A stretch of DNA of 42,323 bases from Ichthyophonus hoferi. Lineage: Eukaryota > Opisthokonta > Ichthyosporea > Ichthyophonida > Ichthyophonidae. Positions 1-12,114 of the stretch are shown in pieces (the stretch's first letter is position 1; each line of letters starts with the position of its first letter). Made by a program: the position numbers and the translations under genes. The notes beneath the pieces are model-generated. The model saw only the letters and a list, made by a program, of their open reading frames with translations. It searched no databases and had not been told where the DNA came from. The stretch is from assembly GCA_002751075.1 (NCBI GenBank), contig NAOQ01000006.1:172482-214804 (forward strand). The letters are read 5' to 3'.

Positions 1-1416
1 ATATGGATTATAATCACTATTATACATAATCACTATGCATGGACTAAAATGACTCTACAAGGACTATGATAACCATATATTGAATGTAAATAAATTATAA
101 AGATTGTATATTGAATGTATATGGACTACATATGGACTATAAGGACTATATATGAACTTTATATTAATAATATATATGTTATACTGTTTGAAGTATTAAA
201 CATGCCCTCTTTCCCTAACCCTCTGTGTACATAGCACACCAGCACTGCTGGGTGCCTGTCATGCAAGTCTGATACCTTGAAAAAAGAAAACAACTTTATA
301 TACTATAATTCATTACTCACGAGAGGACAGTATTCAAGGGTATTATTGCTATTTATTAGTAGTTTAGTGGCTATAAGTGTCTATCATATATACACTTCTA
401 TGGGTAGGGTAATATGGGGATATGCCAATTGATATTAAAAGTATAATAAAAAATATTGGTACATACGGCATGAGATTGGATAGTGTGGCCATTTATTACT
501 TTGCCTTTCTGGGTGGAACTCTTTACAATCATCACCTGTCTGCAAATAAAGGGTTGTGATTGGTTTACTACGATAGCTTGGAGCCAAGCCTTAAATAATA
601 AACAGACCAATAATATGCCCAGCATAGTTGCAATATCATGGTTAGTACTATATATGACTACACTCATTTAAAGACGATAGCTCACTGGTGCATTTCAAGT
701 AAATATCTATTTGCTGCAATCCACTCCTTGGGTCAACTCTTACCCTCTCTCCCTTCTTCTATCGCTGTCTGTCATTATTTGCAGTCTATACCACTGGCTG
801 TACGGTATAAACAATACAATGCTGCAGTCTTAAATATTCATAATAGAAAGAAAGAGAACTACACTGAAGGTATAGCACAAGATAAAATCCAATTAGCAAG
901 CTATCAACTAATTAAGGTTACCTAGCACGTCCCAAGGCTCGTTACAGAGGATGTATACGACCCCACCCTGAAAGAGGATAATGCAATGGCTACAAGGTAT
1001 ATGTAATATTGTATGGTTAACTAATAGGTTTCTGTGCTACAGTTTTATTCCTCCCAGAAACCAAGACTTGCAGTGATTGGCTAAACAATCAGGTGGTTAG
1101 ATATGGCATATAATATTGAATCATGTATTAAACTGTAGATTGTAAGAAAGAAAACAAAGTACCTTATATTAGTTTATAGGAGTGTAAACAATACCAGGAA
1201 AGGCTGGACCTCTACAAGCACAATGCCTCCGTTGATTGGGCTACCATAATTATACTTCTATCATAAGAGGAAACAGACCTTACCTTTCGTTTTCATTCGT
1301 CAACCCTATGTACCTTTCATTCCTCTTGCACATTTAATATTATCCAACTAATCAAGATCAACCAAGGTCATCAACCCTCTACTAATTATCTATTTATTGT
1401 GGGGTCTTGCATCCAA
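1..1416. other. AT-rich intergenic stretch, no gene seen
   Basis: No open frame here resembles a known protein, and the ones present are short and AT-driven. The first 170 bases carry a degenerate, irregularly spaced repetition of GGACTAT and TATGGACTA. A poly(A)-type hexamer for the neighbouring minus-strand PPR gene lies at 1393-1398. A copy of the octamer TGATTGGC is at 1074-1081. Confidence 0.6.
1393..1398 (-). terminator. poly(A) signal of the PPR gene
   Basis: AATAAA read on the minus strand, about 20 bases beyond the TGA stop of the PPR gene. This gives a very short 3' UTR if it is used. It is the only canonical hexamer close to the stop. Confidence 0.5.
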
Positions 1417-3270
1417 TCATATCATTCTACGTTCTAAGTGTGCAATAATATTCAGAATACGATTAGTTGGTTGTAGGCCCAGTTCTTCCATCTGTCGCTG
1501 TAATTCTCTTACTCTCATTACGTTATTCCTTTGTGCATGCAGGGAAAACATAGGTTCAAACAGTATAGCATCAAGTACTATGCCTGTGTGTTTGATCTCG
1601 TTAAACACTCTATCAGCAGCCTGGTCATCGCCCCTTCTCTTGTAGGCGCTAAGGATAGAGGTATAGGTCATAAACCCTGGAGACAGCCCCTCCTCCTTCA
1701 TCTGCTGTAAAATCTTATCCACGCGGTCAAAGTTTCCTGCCTTACAATATGCCTCAACTAGGGCATTGTACACATAGGAGGTGGGCTTAATCCCACGTTG
1801 TTTCATGCTTGCAAACATGTCTTCCGCTTCTGCCAAGCAGCCGGCCCTTCCATACGCTGCAATGGCTGAAGTATAAGGCTTAATATCCAAGGGGTGGCAC
1901 AGAGAATGTACTGCCTGTATTGTGCTAGCCATCCCGTCCAGGTGACCTATTTGGGCATAACTATGGATCAAGAGGGTGTACACCCTACCATCAGGAACCA
2001 CTCCTGCCTTATTCATCTGTCTGATCATAGTCCTCATTCTCTTGACACCAAACTCACTACATAGTCGGCTATAGACGGTCAGGACCTCGTGGTAGGTAAC
2101 ATACGAGAAGGGTATCTCCTTGGCGCCCATCTCTGACAGTACATCCTCCATCCCTAACACATCCCCTGCATGTCCATAGGTAGTGGCTAGGAGGGTGTAG
2201 GTGCGTGTACTAGGCCTGCCTGCCAGACAGATCTTATCAAAACAAACTTGTAATGCGTTCAAGTCTATATGCAATGTCCTGTCAAGGGACTTGCTGTGAG
2301 TAGGAGACGGTGGTTGTGAAGGAACAATCGATGGGGAGGACTGGCAGTAGTCGATCATCAAACCCAACAACCCATAGCACATGCTATCATCTTGTGGTGT
2401 ATGTTTGATTATATCCTGTATGTGAGGGATATTCCCCGTCCTTTTATATGCTTTGAGAGAAGTACTAATCGTAGTAGTGGTAGGGGCCACCCCATGATCC
2501 CTCATTTCCTTCAGCACCCATTCTATTCTTTTTACATCATCTATTTGTGCAAAAGCGCACACTGCTGCCGTATAGGTAGCGGCATCAAAGGAGACACTAT
2601 GCCTATGGGTGTCTTGCACTATCTGTTCTATTAGGTCAAACAGTCTTAGTCTTCCTGCTGCCTCTATCAGAATTTTATAAAACAAACCATCGCCCAAGAG
2701 AGTTTTGTTTTCCAGATGCCGTGTGTACTCTGCATACAGTAGTCGTAGACTATGACTGTCTCCTACCCTAGCTATAGTCCCTAGCAGGTGTGTAAAGGTA
2801 GTGCTGTCAGGATGAACTCCTTCTTGTGTCATGGCTGTTAGTATATCCTGTGCAGCCGCCACAGTCCCTACCTGTGCCAACATGACATTGTAGTGCTGCA
2901 CCTTAGCCTCCTTCCTCGTCCTCATCCCTGCAAACCAACAATTAGCCTGCTCGCGATAGCCCTCGGAGAGCAAGCGCTTTAAACGCACTTTATTCTTGAC
3001 TTCTAGGGTAGTAGAATACCCTATCTCTTGACTCATGGTAGGGGGATGGGGGTATATTGTTAAACACCTTTTAGTCAACACGGTGGTAACCATATTTGAA
3101 GCTTCCACAGATGCGTTTCGATGCTGTACCCGCAATGAGTCGACAAAAATTGAAGTAGGAAGAGTGGCAGGAAAGGGAGATATACAATTGGCTCTTCTTA
3201 CGTGGTTTAAAAAAATACCCTGCTGTATAGACACTCTGTTAACCATTTGTGATGGAGGGGAAACAACCAT
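1417..3270 (-). CDS. pentatricopeptide repeat (PPR) protein, probably mitochondrial
   Basis: Single-exon frame of 617 aa. The start is the ATG at 3268-3270; the frame stays open a few codons upstream but without an ATG. The first 43 or so residues contain arginines and hydroxylated residues but no acidic residue, as in a mitochondrial presequence. Repeats of about 35 residues follow, near residues 125-159, 232-266, 357-391, 392-427, 430-464, 465-499, 500-534, 535-569 and 570-604. They show the classic pattern, for example YNALVEAYCKAGNFDRV and YTSILSAYKRRGD, with GxxPT/S turns between helices. PPR proteins bind RNA in organelles one base per repeat and act in mRNA processing, stability or translation; which RNA this one binds cannot be told. 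No SMR, DYW or endonuclease domain is visible. The lack of introns contrasts with every other gene here. It is divergent from the PRC1-like gene. Confidence 0.9.
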   Translation of the reverse strand: MVVSPPSQMVNRVSIQQGIFLNHVRRANCISPFPATLPTSIFVDSLRVQHRNASVEASNMVTTVLTKRCLTIYPHPPTMSQEIGYSTTLEVKNKVRLKRLLSEGYREQANCWFAGMRTRKEAKVQHYNVMLAQVGTVAAAQDILTAMTQEGVHPDSTTFTHLLGTIARVGDSHSLRLLYAEYTRHLENKTLLGDGLFYKILIEAAGRLRLFDLIEQIVQDTHRHSVSFDAATYTAAVCAFAQIDDVKRIEWVLKEMRDHGVAPTTTTISTSLKAYKRTGNIPHIQDIIKHTPQDDSMCYGLLGLMIDYCQSSPSIVPSQPPSPTHSKSLDRTLHIDLNALQVCFDKICLAGRPSTRTYTLLATTYGHAGDVLGMEDVLSEMGAKEIPFSYVTYHEVLTVYSRLCSEFGVKRMRTMIRQMNKAGVVPDGRVYTLLIHSYAQIGHLDGMASTIQAVHSLCHPLDIKPYTSAIAAYGRAGCLAEAEDMFASMKQRGIKPTSYVYNALVEAYCKAGNFDRVDKILQQMKEEGLSPGFMTYTSILSAYKRRGDDQAADRVFNEIKHTGIVLDAILFEPMFSLHAQRNNVMRVRELQRQMEELGLQPTNRILNIIAHLERRMI

Positions 3271-4981
3271 TTTCTGCTCCCCTCGCACATACACATTCTA
3301 CTGTACACCAAATGGCAACATGTTAAAAACGCGTGTCACGATTAAGGGCAAGAAGGCTCTTTCCAATAGTGGTAATGCCTTGGTAGGCCCTAAGAGGTAA
3401 TGAGGCAGGGGACAGGATAAACTGTAGTCTTCGCTTATATTGCTTTTACAGGTAAACCGACATATTCTCCTCTTATTATTTATTGTACACTATCGGATAT
3501 AGTATGTGATACAGTATATGAGGTTTCTCCTTATGACATAGTGCACAGTGAGTAGCCCCTACACTATCGTCTATATACTACTTACTATGTATTTACTTTA
3601 TGTTGTATATATATATGCATATCTACCCGCATAATATATCATCACACTTTCTTTATTACTATTATTATTATTATTACGCGTGTTATGCCATACCAGGTTA
3701 TATATATCAGCCAATCGGGTCTATTATTGCAAATTCCAGCTCTAGGGCTGGATGAATTTGCACTTAATTTTAATGTTTTCTTTTCCCTCGGATAGGGTTT
3801 GCAATTTGGAGTCTTTCAAAATGCTCGTAAAACATTAATCTATAATTACTGACAGAATTAAGTACAAATAAGTGGTATAAAACTTAAATTAGTTTTGGAT
3901 TATTTAAAAACTTTGATGTTTAAATATTTTTCAGGTACTATTTTAGTATCTTAAAAAGGGACACAAATATGTGATTTAGTCTCCAAAAGGGCTAAGCAAC
4001 AGACGGTAATAATGCTCCAGCCCTAACAATGGCGTATTATTGACGTTCTACAGATTCACCACTGGTTGTATACCAACCACTTCCCATTATTATTATTAAT
4101 GAAATTGTTTTTATACTAGTACTTGTTAATGTTCAAGTGTAATTTTCTAGAATCTCTAAAATAAGCAATAAAACTCCTTATTATAGAAGAATATATATAT
4201 ATAGATACACAAAGGCTGCGCATCTTTGGAAGTAATGTCGAAACCCAGCTAAAAGGAGAACATGAAGTCTAAAATAAGGTCCTATTAGACTTCCAACTAT
4301 AGGCCACCAAATCGTAATCTATATGCTCCATACGTACTACATGTCTTAATCTATGCAGGTATGGCTTTGCTGTCTCTATTTAGTTATGTTTATGTTATGA
4401 ACTGAGACATCTCTCATAGCTACCATTTATCGAGTGTCTTTTATATGTAATAGTTGTGCTGCCATTCCATCTTCAAATTACCCTATCTTCTTTAACGTTA
4501 TACAGCCCTCCCTTCCCTCCTCACTTCATTGGCATTAATAAATGAAAGTTTAAAGAAAAAATGCACCACAACAAACTATATTGTAATATAAAACTCAAAT
4601 TTAATTACACATTGAGTTCCTCTTAAAAGATTAATAACTTATGATAGATGCGTGGCAAAAAATAAGATTGTCACAATTGTCAAGGAGAATGGACAACCCA
4701 AATGGTCCGCCTATCCTTTGTTTTTTTAAACCTTCGCGCCAAGTCGGGAAGCCAATCAACGGGACGAATCGATTGGTAAAGACCTTTTTAGATTGCACAC
4801 ATAACATTAGCCAATAGAAAATACGACATACTAGGAAATATGTTTTAATTGGTTCCTAAGACTATAAATGCACACAGTACTACTCTGCAATCGTTAATAG
4901 AATAGTTACTTAAGCGGTGAGTACGATGATCATCCTATGCCATAATATATCGTATCAATAATTCACCTATAACCAAGATAA
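3271..4981. other. intergenic region between divergent PPR and PRC1-like genes
   Basis: No coding region is supported. It holds ATT trinucleotide runs near 3655-3680 and AT-rich, weakly repetitive sequence. The last 250 bases before the PRC1-like ATG contain the promoter-like cluster listed separately. There is no obvious TATA box directly before the PPR start. Confidence 0.6.
4733..4868 (+). promoter_or_regulatory. putative cell-cycle promoter of the PRC1-like gene
   Basis: An E2F-like site TTCGCGCCAA lies at 4733-4742. Four CCAAT boxes follow in mixed orientation: CCAAT 4752-4756, ATTGG 4772-4776, CCAAT 4811-4815 and ATTGG 4848-4852. A TATAAA is at 4863-4868, about 115 bases before the ATG at 4982. 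In animals, PRC1 and other mitotic genes are driven by E2F/DREAM sites together with NF-Y bound at CCAAT boxes, so the arrangement suits the gene. That these proteins act here is inferred from sequence only. Confidence 0.55.
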
Positions 4982-7900
4982 ATGAATTCCAATGACACCA
5001 GCCAGATGGCGCCCTTGGAAGCAATACCTTGGGAGCCATTATCTATTTTATTGCATGATATTGTAATAATATGGGAAGATATGGAGTGGTCTGACCCGGA
5101 TAAGGTGGAAGCTATCCAGGTGTGTCCTCCTATCACCTCCTCCCTTTTTCTGTAGGCAGCCTTTTTGATTTGGCTTTGCATATATCAATGTGGGTTGATG
5201 TGACAAGGGCAAGAGAAGCGGAGATAGATCACAGGGGCATATACATACTTTGACAGTTGCAGTTATATATTTCGATATTCACTAACAGCTAAACAATCAA
5301 CCAACACCTTCAGTTGCTTCTCAAACCCTTCCTGCATCCCCTCACTTTATTTGGACCATTAAACTGCTACACCTTGTATATACTGATATAGCTTATTATT
5401 ATTTTTCTGTACTTTTGGTAGTCAAAACACGGCATTGCTTTATATGGCCTAAAATATTTTTGCGTATCACTACAATATCAACCGTATCAATGACCTCTTA
5501 CTTGGTCAAGATATTATTATGTATCAGCCTTAAGCAATTTTAAATCACACAATACTGGAATGGTATTTCTTTTATATATGGTTGGTTTAGATATATATCT
5601 AAAATGTCTTGATGACCTTATAGTTACCGTTATATTATTTGTCAGAGAGAGTAAGGCAGAAGGTTTAGGACTGATCAGTCATCCAAATATAGCCTATCTT
5701 GGGGGCAGCTGCCAAAGTCTTGGCTGAGGCCAAAAAACATCAACAAGAATGTGGAGAGAGATTGAATTATTTGAAGGTGGGAGCTACGCAGCCTCTTTCA
5801 CGTCTCCCTGTACACATAGACATATGTAGGTTATGTACATATATAGTTGATATCCATATATAGTTGATATCCATATATAGTTGATATCCATATACAGTTG
5901 ATATCCATATACATTGCCCTCACTTATGTGTTTTCACCTGCAACTCTATACATTGACATGCGGCTATAGTACACACACTCGTATATATTAACATATATAC
6001 GTATCAAATTAATTACAAGTACTTTTTTTTTTCCCATTCTTGACCCCCTTTTTTGTTTCACGAATGCATACCCATGCATCTACTGGCACACATAGGGCCT
6101 GATTACGAACCGCAACATACTGCCTGCTACAGCTTTGGTGTAGTGTGCTATACGCGTAGATTCCTGTTTGCGAATATAATCTTGTATGCTCCTAGTGTGC
6201 TGCCCCCTCTATTTCTATTATATTTTTGACACTCGGGCTATTCTTCCAATTAGAACATCATCGAGACACTGTGCTTGCAAATGGATGAAGATGACAGCAT
6301 ATACTGGAAGGTACAGCCAATAGCATGAAAAGGAGTGGTAAAGAGGGGGCACTGGTGGGGTGGAGCAGAAAGGGGGAGAGATTTGCCTACCTGTTATCAC
6401 TTAGGAAAAGAACATAGCACTTGCTCACCTTCCCCTCCGTATATAAGTCTGAATGTGCATGCTCCAAAAAATACCTGTATGTGTATGTGTCCAAATATGT
6501 TAAAGCACTATCACCCTGCTGACCATTGGCATGCCTATCGCTTGGACTAGAATAGACACATATGAACATATACCCACCCATAGATTGATTGATAGGGCCG
6601 TATATGATACATTAGTACCAATCACATCCAGTCGTACTAGCGACTAATCGTGAGGTGTGAGATCAATAAGGATGTATCTTCAGCATGCTCAAGTCCTTTT
6701 CCCTGACAGGACAACCTATCATTGCCCTCTTATGAGAAGTATCTTTTAGAGTGTGTGGACCAATTGCAGCAGGTGAGCTAACGAATAGTGTGTGATGTGT
6801 GATCTGATATGCAGGTCTGTTTATTTAACCTCCTTTAATATGTTTTAGCAATGGTTGATGGATAGGGGGTTTAATGTATTTTTATTACATAATAATCATG
6901 ATAGGAGTAGTCGACAACGAAATGCTGGGTAATTCTGTGCCTATGTCTCCATAAAAACTACTGCATATCTAGTCATGGGCCTATCTTTACGTATTTATAG
7001 ATCCACACGGGCAGGTTTATATGTATGTAATGTCATACCCCATATGGCAAGCATCACACATCACACATACATCTATTGGCCTACACCTATTTAGGAATAT
7101 CACTATAGACCCATTTGACGACAAACAGTCGTAAATTAACGAATAAATACTACGCTACAGCATTCTTAACCTGTATGTTTTTCTAATGTTTGTCCAATGG
7201 ATATCAGACACGTGATGACCGACGAAGTCAGATTACCCAGTGCCAGAGCGAGCTGTTGGATCTATGGGACCTCTTAGAACTATCGGATGAAGAGAGGATT
7301 GTACCTGGAATGGAGGAGGTGGGGGTGGATTGGGAGGTCTCACTCTGCCTGTCTATGTATACATGCACATGCACATGCAACACCTGTCTGATGACGAGGA
7401 TGTAATCATTAACACCTATTAGTAGTTTAATATGTTGACTCTTATTGCCCTGTGCAGGGGGGTGCCGTTCTGTCATCCAATCAAGTGGCTGTGTATTCTG
7501 AGGCCGTGGAGTCCACACGGTACATTAAGGCATGTATATGCTCTCTCTCTCTCTCTTTCAGGGGGGCCTGGTTACGGGCTATCTAACAGTACTTCTTTAT
7601 CTCTGTCTCTATCTTCTTTTTACCTTCTTTTTCTTCCTTCACTGGCACTCTCCTACAGGTACAACGGGAAGAGTACATAGCCAATCTGGTGTCTTTCATA
7701 AATACCACAGGCCAATTAACGGGGGTTGTGGTGGACATACACGGGAACAGTGAAGAGGCAAGTACAATGATAGGCTGGGATGAACCAATAGACCCTGATG
7801 ATTGCCCACCAACCCCGTCAACGATTATAAGACTGGAGGAGGGTAAAAGGATGATGGAGGTGGGTGTGACGACGTGTTCCTATGCTTTCTTGGTAGTTTA

Positions 7901-10900
7901 ATTGGGTCCTCGATATATCCCTAGTATGACGTATGTCCTATATCGGCCCATTATCCTGATCCTAGATGGCTGGCCAATAACTGACCCTTAGCCTCTGCTC
8001 TAATACTATCTTTCCTTCTTACTCCATTTACTTCCCGTTTTATTATGACTGACCCCACCCCTATAATGCGTATTATTGTTAATGGTATTACTATGACTAA
8101 TAGTATTACTATTATTAAGGATATTATTATTATTATTAATGATGTTACTATTGTTGATTTTGCCCCTACCATCTTCACGACGTTTAACTCCCTCAGGAGG
8201 AACGGATCAAACGCAAGAGACGGCTGGGTGCATTGCGAGATCAAATCAGATATCTGTGTGAAAGTCTGTCCATTGACGTTACTGATGATCGACTGATAAC
8301 AGAGAATGGCCTCGTCTCATTGGTGGATAGACGGGATGATAAGTTAACAGATGATTTTATTCAGTTGGTATGTAGTGTGTATACTGTGTATTATATACTG
8401 TGAGGGCTGTACACTAACCTTTCATCTATGATGTTATATTAGTACTCGCTGGAATGTCAGCGACTAAAGGCCATTCAAAGGGAGAAGCTCAAAGAGTTTG
8501 TGAATGAAGTAAGTAATTGTCAACCGTAGAGCAATTTTCTTGTTTTGTACTTGCTTTGCATTCGTTTTCCCACTACTTCTTCATCCCCATCCTCCTTATT
8601 TCTAGACAATCTATATATTATCCAATGAATAACTTTCATAGGTACAATTACCTTCTAAGCGCGTCATCATTTTCTCATTGGGGCCATTCATATATAGTCA
8701 CACAGACATTTTAATGAAGTGCATGCATAAGTACATTTGTTCAGACATACGTGGATCAACCTACCAACCATCATACATACATAAACATACATATTCAACC
8801 CTGCCTATCTGTACGCCCACCCAGGCGATGCAGCAATTAGCGGAGCTATGGGACAATCTATCGGTTCCTGAGAACGATCGCCAAGCATTTTATGCTAAAG
8901 TGCCTGGTAAACGTTTTCTCTCGTTTATTTAATCCTTTCTCTCTTTCTCTCTTTCTCTTACTTTTTTTTTTTTTACCCTCACCTTCAGCAGTCCCCCTGC
9001 ATCCAATCATATCAGATCCTAACATCAGCATACCACCAAATAGAGCCCTTTTCGTCTGAAGGGTTAGACGCCTTAAATATCGAAATCATCCGCCTTCGTA
9101 CCCACCTAGAGAGATCACGTAAGACCCCTTCCTCTTCCTCTCTCTACCCACCCTCTCCCGTGTTGTATCCCATTCTTCCCGGCCTGGTCTCACTCGTCCT
9201 GTCCTGTCATGATGGCGTGTGATTGGCTATTGTGATATGAGGATGATCTATCTACTACTAATACTAATATGGGTTGCATGTATATTTTTATATACTCGCA
9301 ACTACCTTCATATAAAGAGGATGACTGCCCAATCAATCAGGGAAATGACATCCGGCTTAGTTGTTATTGGTTAACAGTAGGAAGAGATGGACAGTCATAA
9401 TATCGAGATGAATAGCGATTGTATACATATACATATATATGTGTGATTTTAAATATATTTTAATTTTTATACGATTTAAAAAATACTGGCTAAATAAATA
9501 TGTACACATAGTTGGGTAGGTGGACGATGCTAACGCCAGCCAATCGCAGGGGTGTTATATCAACAGATCTATCAGAGGAAGGAATTTATCCAGGTGTGTA
9601 GTCTGTCATTGTTAGGGAACGGTTGGAGTGGTTAGCTTGTGTGCCAGGATGATTTCAATGACTAACCCATACCATCCACACCACAAACACATGAATGCAT
9701 ATACATAATATCATACATATACTGTACAAACGTGTATTATTAGAAAATGGTGGACTTTGAAAAGAGTGCTTCTGAGAAAGGCCGATTATTTGGCAGTTCT
9801 GTGCGTCTTTTAAGGGAAGAGCGCTTCAGAAAAACGTAAGAAGTCTGTAGGTATACATATGGTAGTTTTAGTTATGATATTTGTGGTTGTAGTGGCTGCT
9901 TGGTTTTTACTTGTATCATTTCGCTTGTTCAAAGAGGAGTATACAATTTGTCAATGACATCTAGCCTATTCCCTACCCCCAGTATGTACATGCACATATA
10001 CTCACTCTTAACTGTTCACTTGCTTATTTTTTCGTCTATGCATATACCAGTGCCTATCCCACACTGCTAGCGATGGAAAAGAATCTATTGGACGGCCTTA
10101 ATGAGTACATGGAAAGTAAGTGGAGAGTGGTATTTTTCAGGATCGTGTTTTGTGCGTTTACATGTTCTGCTATCATTGTCTCTGTTCTAATCTGACTATC
10201 TTAGGCCTGTCTATATTCGGCACGTTTATCTACTGTAAGCGATAGAAGCACCCCCAGTTATCTCCGCGTGCACGTGGTTGGATCATGTGCCTATGTATAT
10301 TTTATACGTCTGGCACTTAATTAACTGCTGCTTGCAAATAGAGTTTGATGAACCCTTCGAACTGGATGGTGAGAACTACCTAGAAACCCTGGTAAGAGTG
10401 ATACTTAGGCATATATCTGAGTCATGTGTCCAATGTGTGCTACCCTATGCATGTTTGCTTATTCGTTGGTGGATATGTACATGGATAGAAGGACACATTT
10501 ATGCCTCAAACCTTTACAGATGAAAATATGCACAGGCACTCTAGCACTGTCTTGATCTTGCTTTGTTTTGCATCCCCCTTGCATAGACACATGCACACAT
10601 TAGTTTATAAATTTACTCAGTAAGGCACCCCAATCATCGTTAGTAATGCGGTAGCCCGACCCCCTCCTCAGAAAGGGGAAATATCATCCAGGGCTCTTAA
10701 TGAGGAGATCTTTGGCATTGGCTACAGGCCAGAACATGCTGGTGGGTAATGATTGGCTATATATAAGTCTTGGGGGATTGGGATGGGGATGTCAGAGGAA
10801 ATAGTCATTATTCAGATAGCTATCATCATGCATGATTAACTAATTAAACTAGGCTGCGAAGGCTCTGTGGCGGGCAAATATAGGGGACATATGATAAGCC

Positions 10901-12114
10901 AATTAGTTCTATTGATTGCAGTGGCCGGAGGGATCGTGGGACATGCCTCTAGATAGAGGGGACAAACATTATTCCTGATTTTTGTTATTTTGTTTTGTCT
11001 TCAATCACCTCTCACAGACACTTCCTCAACTATTGAACCTACCAAGGCCACCCAACGACCCTCCTCCACGCCCACCCTTGGTCCCAAGCAGCCAATCAGG
11101 GGTCCCCGCCTGCATGCAAGCACGCCCACGCCGACCCCGTCTAACCGTACAGTTCCAGCTTCTAATGACAATAAACCAATAGCAACATCCCGTCTACCAA
11201 GGGTGGCCAGGCTCCCACCAACCCCCTCTGATCGGACCAATCTCTCACGCACAGCTACCAATGCTACTACCCCTGCTTCCCGATATATGTCTACCAGTAA
11301 TAAGCCAAACACTAAGGTCATTTCTAGGTATGGGGATTCAGCAGCCGTGGGAAATGTTACAGCCGTCAAATCAAAACGACCTGGTGTGGTTAGAATGGAA
11401 GGAGGGATGGTGAAGAACCCAGAGCTGGTTTCTAAAGCTGGTAAATTAGATGTAAATGTCACATCGTCAATAACTGAGAGCAAGATCTCCCACTCAACCT
11501 CTCTTCCTGATAAGGCAGGTGCTTCAGCAGCCCCCCACGCCTTCTTAAGACGAAAGAGACCAATTAGCATCCCAACAATGCCAAAGAAGCAATCGATTGA
11601 TGCATCTGAACCACCCGGCCAACGTGCCATGTTGACAACCCCTATGACGCCAAAGGCAACTACCACGCCTACTAAAAGGGTCTCTCTCTCTACAGGAGGT
11701 ATAGCATCAAAGGCTAGTCGGCTCCATGCTCATACTTTGCCCTTATCGACAAACAGGCATGCTCCTCTCGGAGATGATGACCAATCCAATAAGAGGAAGG
11801 TAATATCCGAGAGGGGTAATATTAGACCAACATTATCTGCCACGGCTGTCCGAGCACCGTCAAAGGTGGATAGTGGTAATTTTCGAGAACGCGTCATTAA
11901 GTACTCCACCTCAACACGGCCTGTCCTCACGACAACCGTCAAAACAGTCAATGAAACATCAAATAACTATCTCAGGCGCGACCACCTTACCCCAATCAAT
12001 TTGCATGACCGATCCATGCAATCTAATGGGCGCAATAATTTGAGTGGGGATATAGAGAATGTCAGCAAATCATTGCATAAGTTGAGCATGAGACCTATCA
12101 GAAATGGACGTTAG
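4982..12114 (+). CDS. PRC1: PRC1/Ase1/MAP65-family spindle midzone protein
   Basis: Seventeen exons keep one frame: 4982-5119, 5693-5776, 6254-6310, 6710-6772, 7208-7318, 7458-7529, 7659-7859, 8197-8367, 8443-8508, 8825-8906, 9044-9118, 9550-9593, 9744-9835, 10051-10115, 10342-10391, 10672-10741 and 11018-12114. They encode 845 aa. The family crosslinks antiparallel microtubules at the anaphase midzone. Residues 1-321 are helical dimerisation and rod segments, with family pieces such as LLDLWDLLELSDEER and VQREEYIANLV. Residues 322-480 match the microtubule-binding spectrin-like domain, with ELWDNLSVPENDRQAF, DFEKSASEKGRLF and FELDGENYLETL. The last exon is a 365-residue basic, Ser/Thr/Pro-rich tail with many S/T-P pairs (possible CDK sites) and NLS-like RRKRP. 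The protein is longer than human PRC1 (620 aa) and close to yeast Ase1. Intron 6 needs a GC donor. Exons were modelled by eye. Confidence 0.9.
5841..5908. repeat. 17-bp tandem repeat, four copies
   Basis: Four head-to-tail copies of a 17-base unit (ATATAGTTGATATCCAT) at 5841-5857, 5858-5874, 5875-5891 and 5892-5908. The last copy differs by one base. The unit carries the palindrome GATATC. It lies inside intron 2 of the PRC1-like gene and looks like a minisatellite. Confidence 0.9.
7530..7658 (+). other. GC-AG intron in the PRC1-like gene
   Basis: Intron 6 starts with GCATGT after ATTAAG and ends with CTCCTACAG. The nearest GT (7519-7520, in CGGTAC) would put the next exon out of frame and give an early stop. 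The GC donor gives TRYIK joined to VQREEYIANLV, which matches the family. The base before the donor is G and the rest of the donor fits the consensus, as usual for GC-AG introns. Confidence 0.7.

Noticed and set aside
638-925. 95-codon plus-strand frame with an ATG
   Set aside because: No family resemblance, AT-driven composition and no splice or promoter context.
8045-8296. ATT-rich open frames on both strands near 8.05-8.15 kb
   Set aside because: These are translations of an imperfect ATT microsatellite in intron 7 of the PRC1-like gene.
11001-11666. Long minus-strand open frame (221 codons) inside PRC1 exon 17
   Set aside because: It is the antisense of a confirmed coding exon. Its composition (Val/Leu/Gly-rich) mirrors the Thr/Ser/Pro codons of the sense strand.
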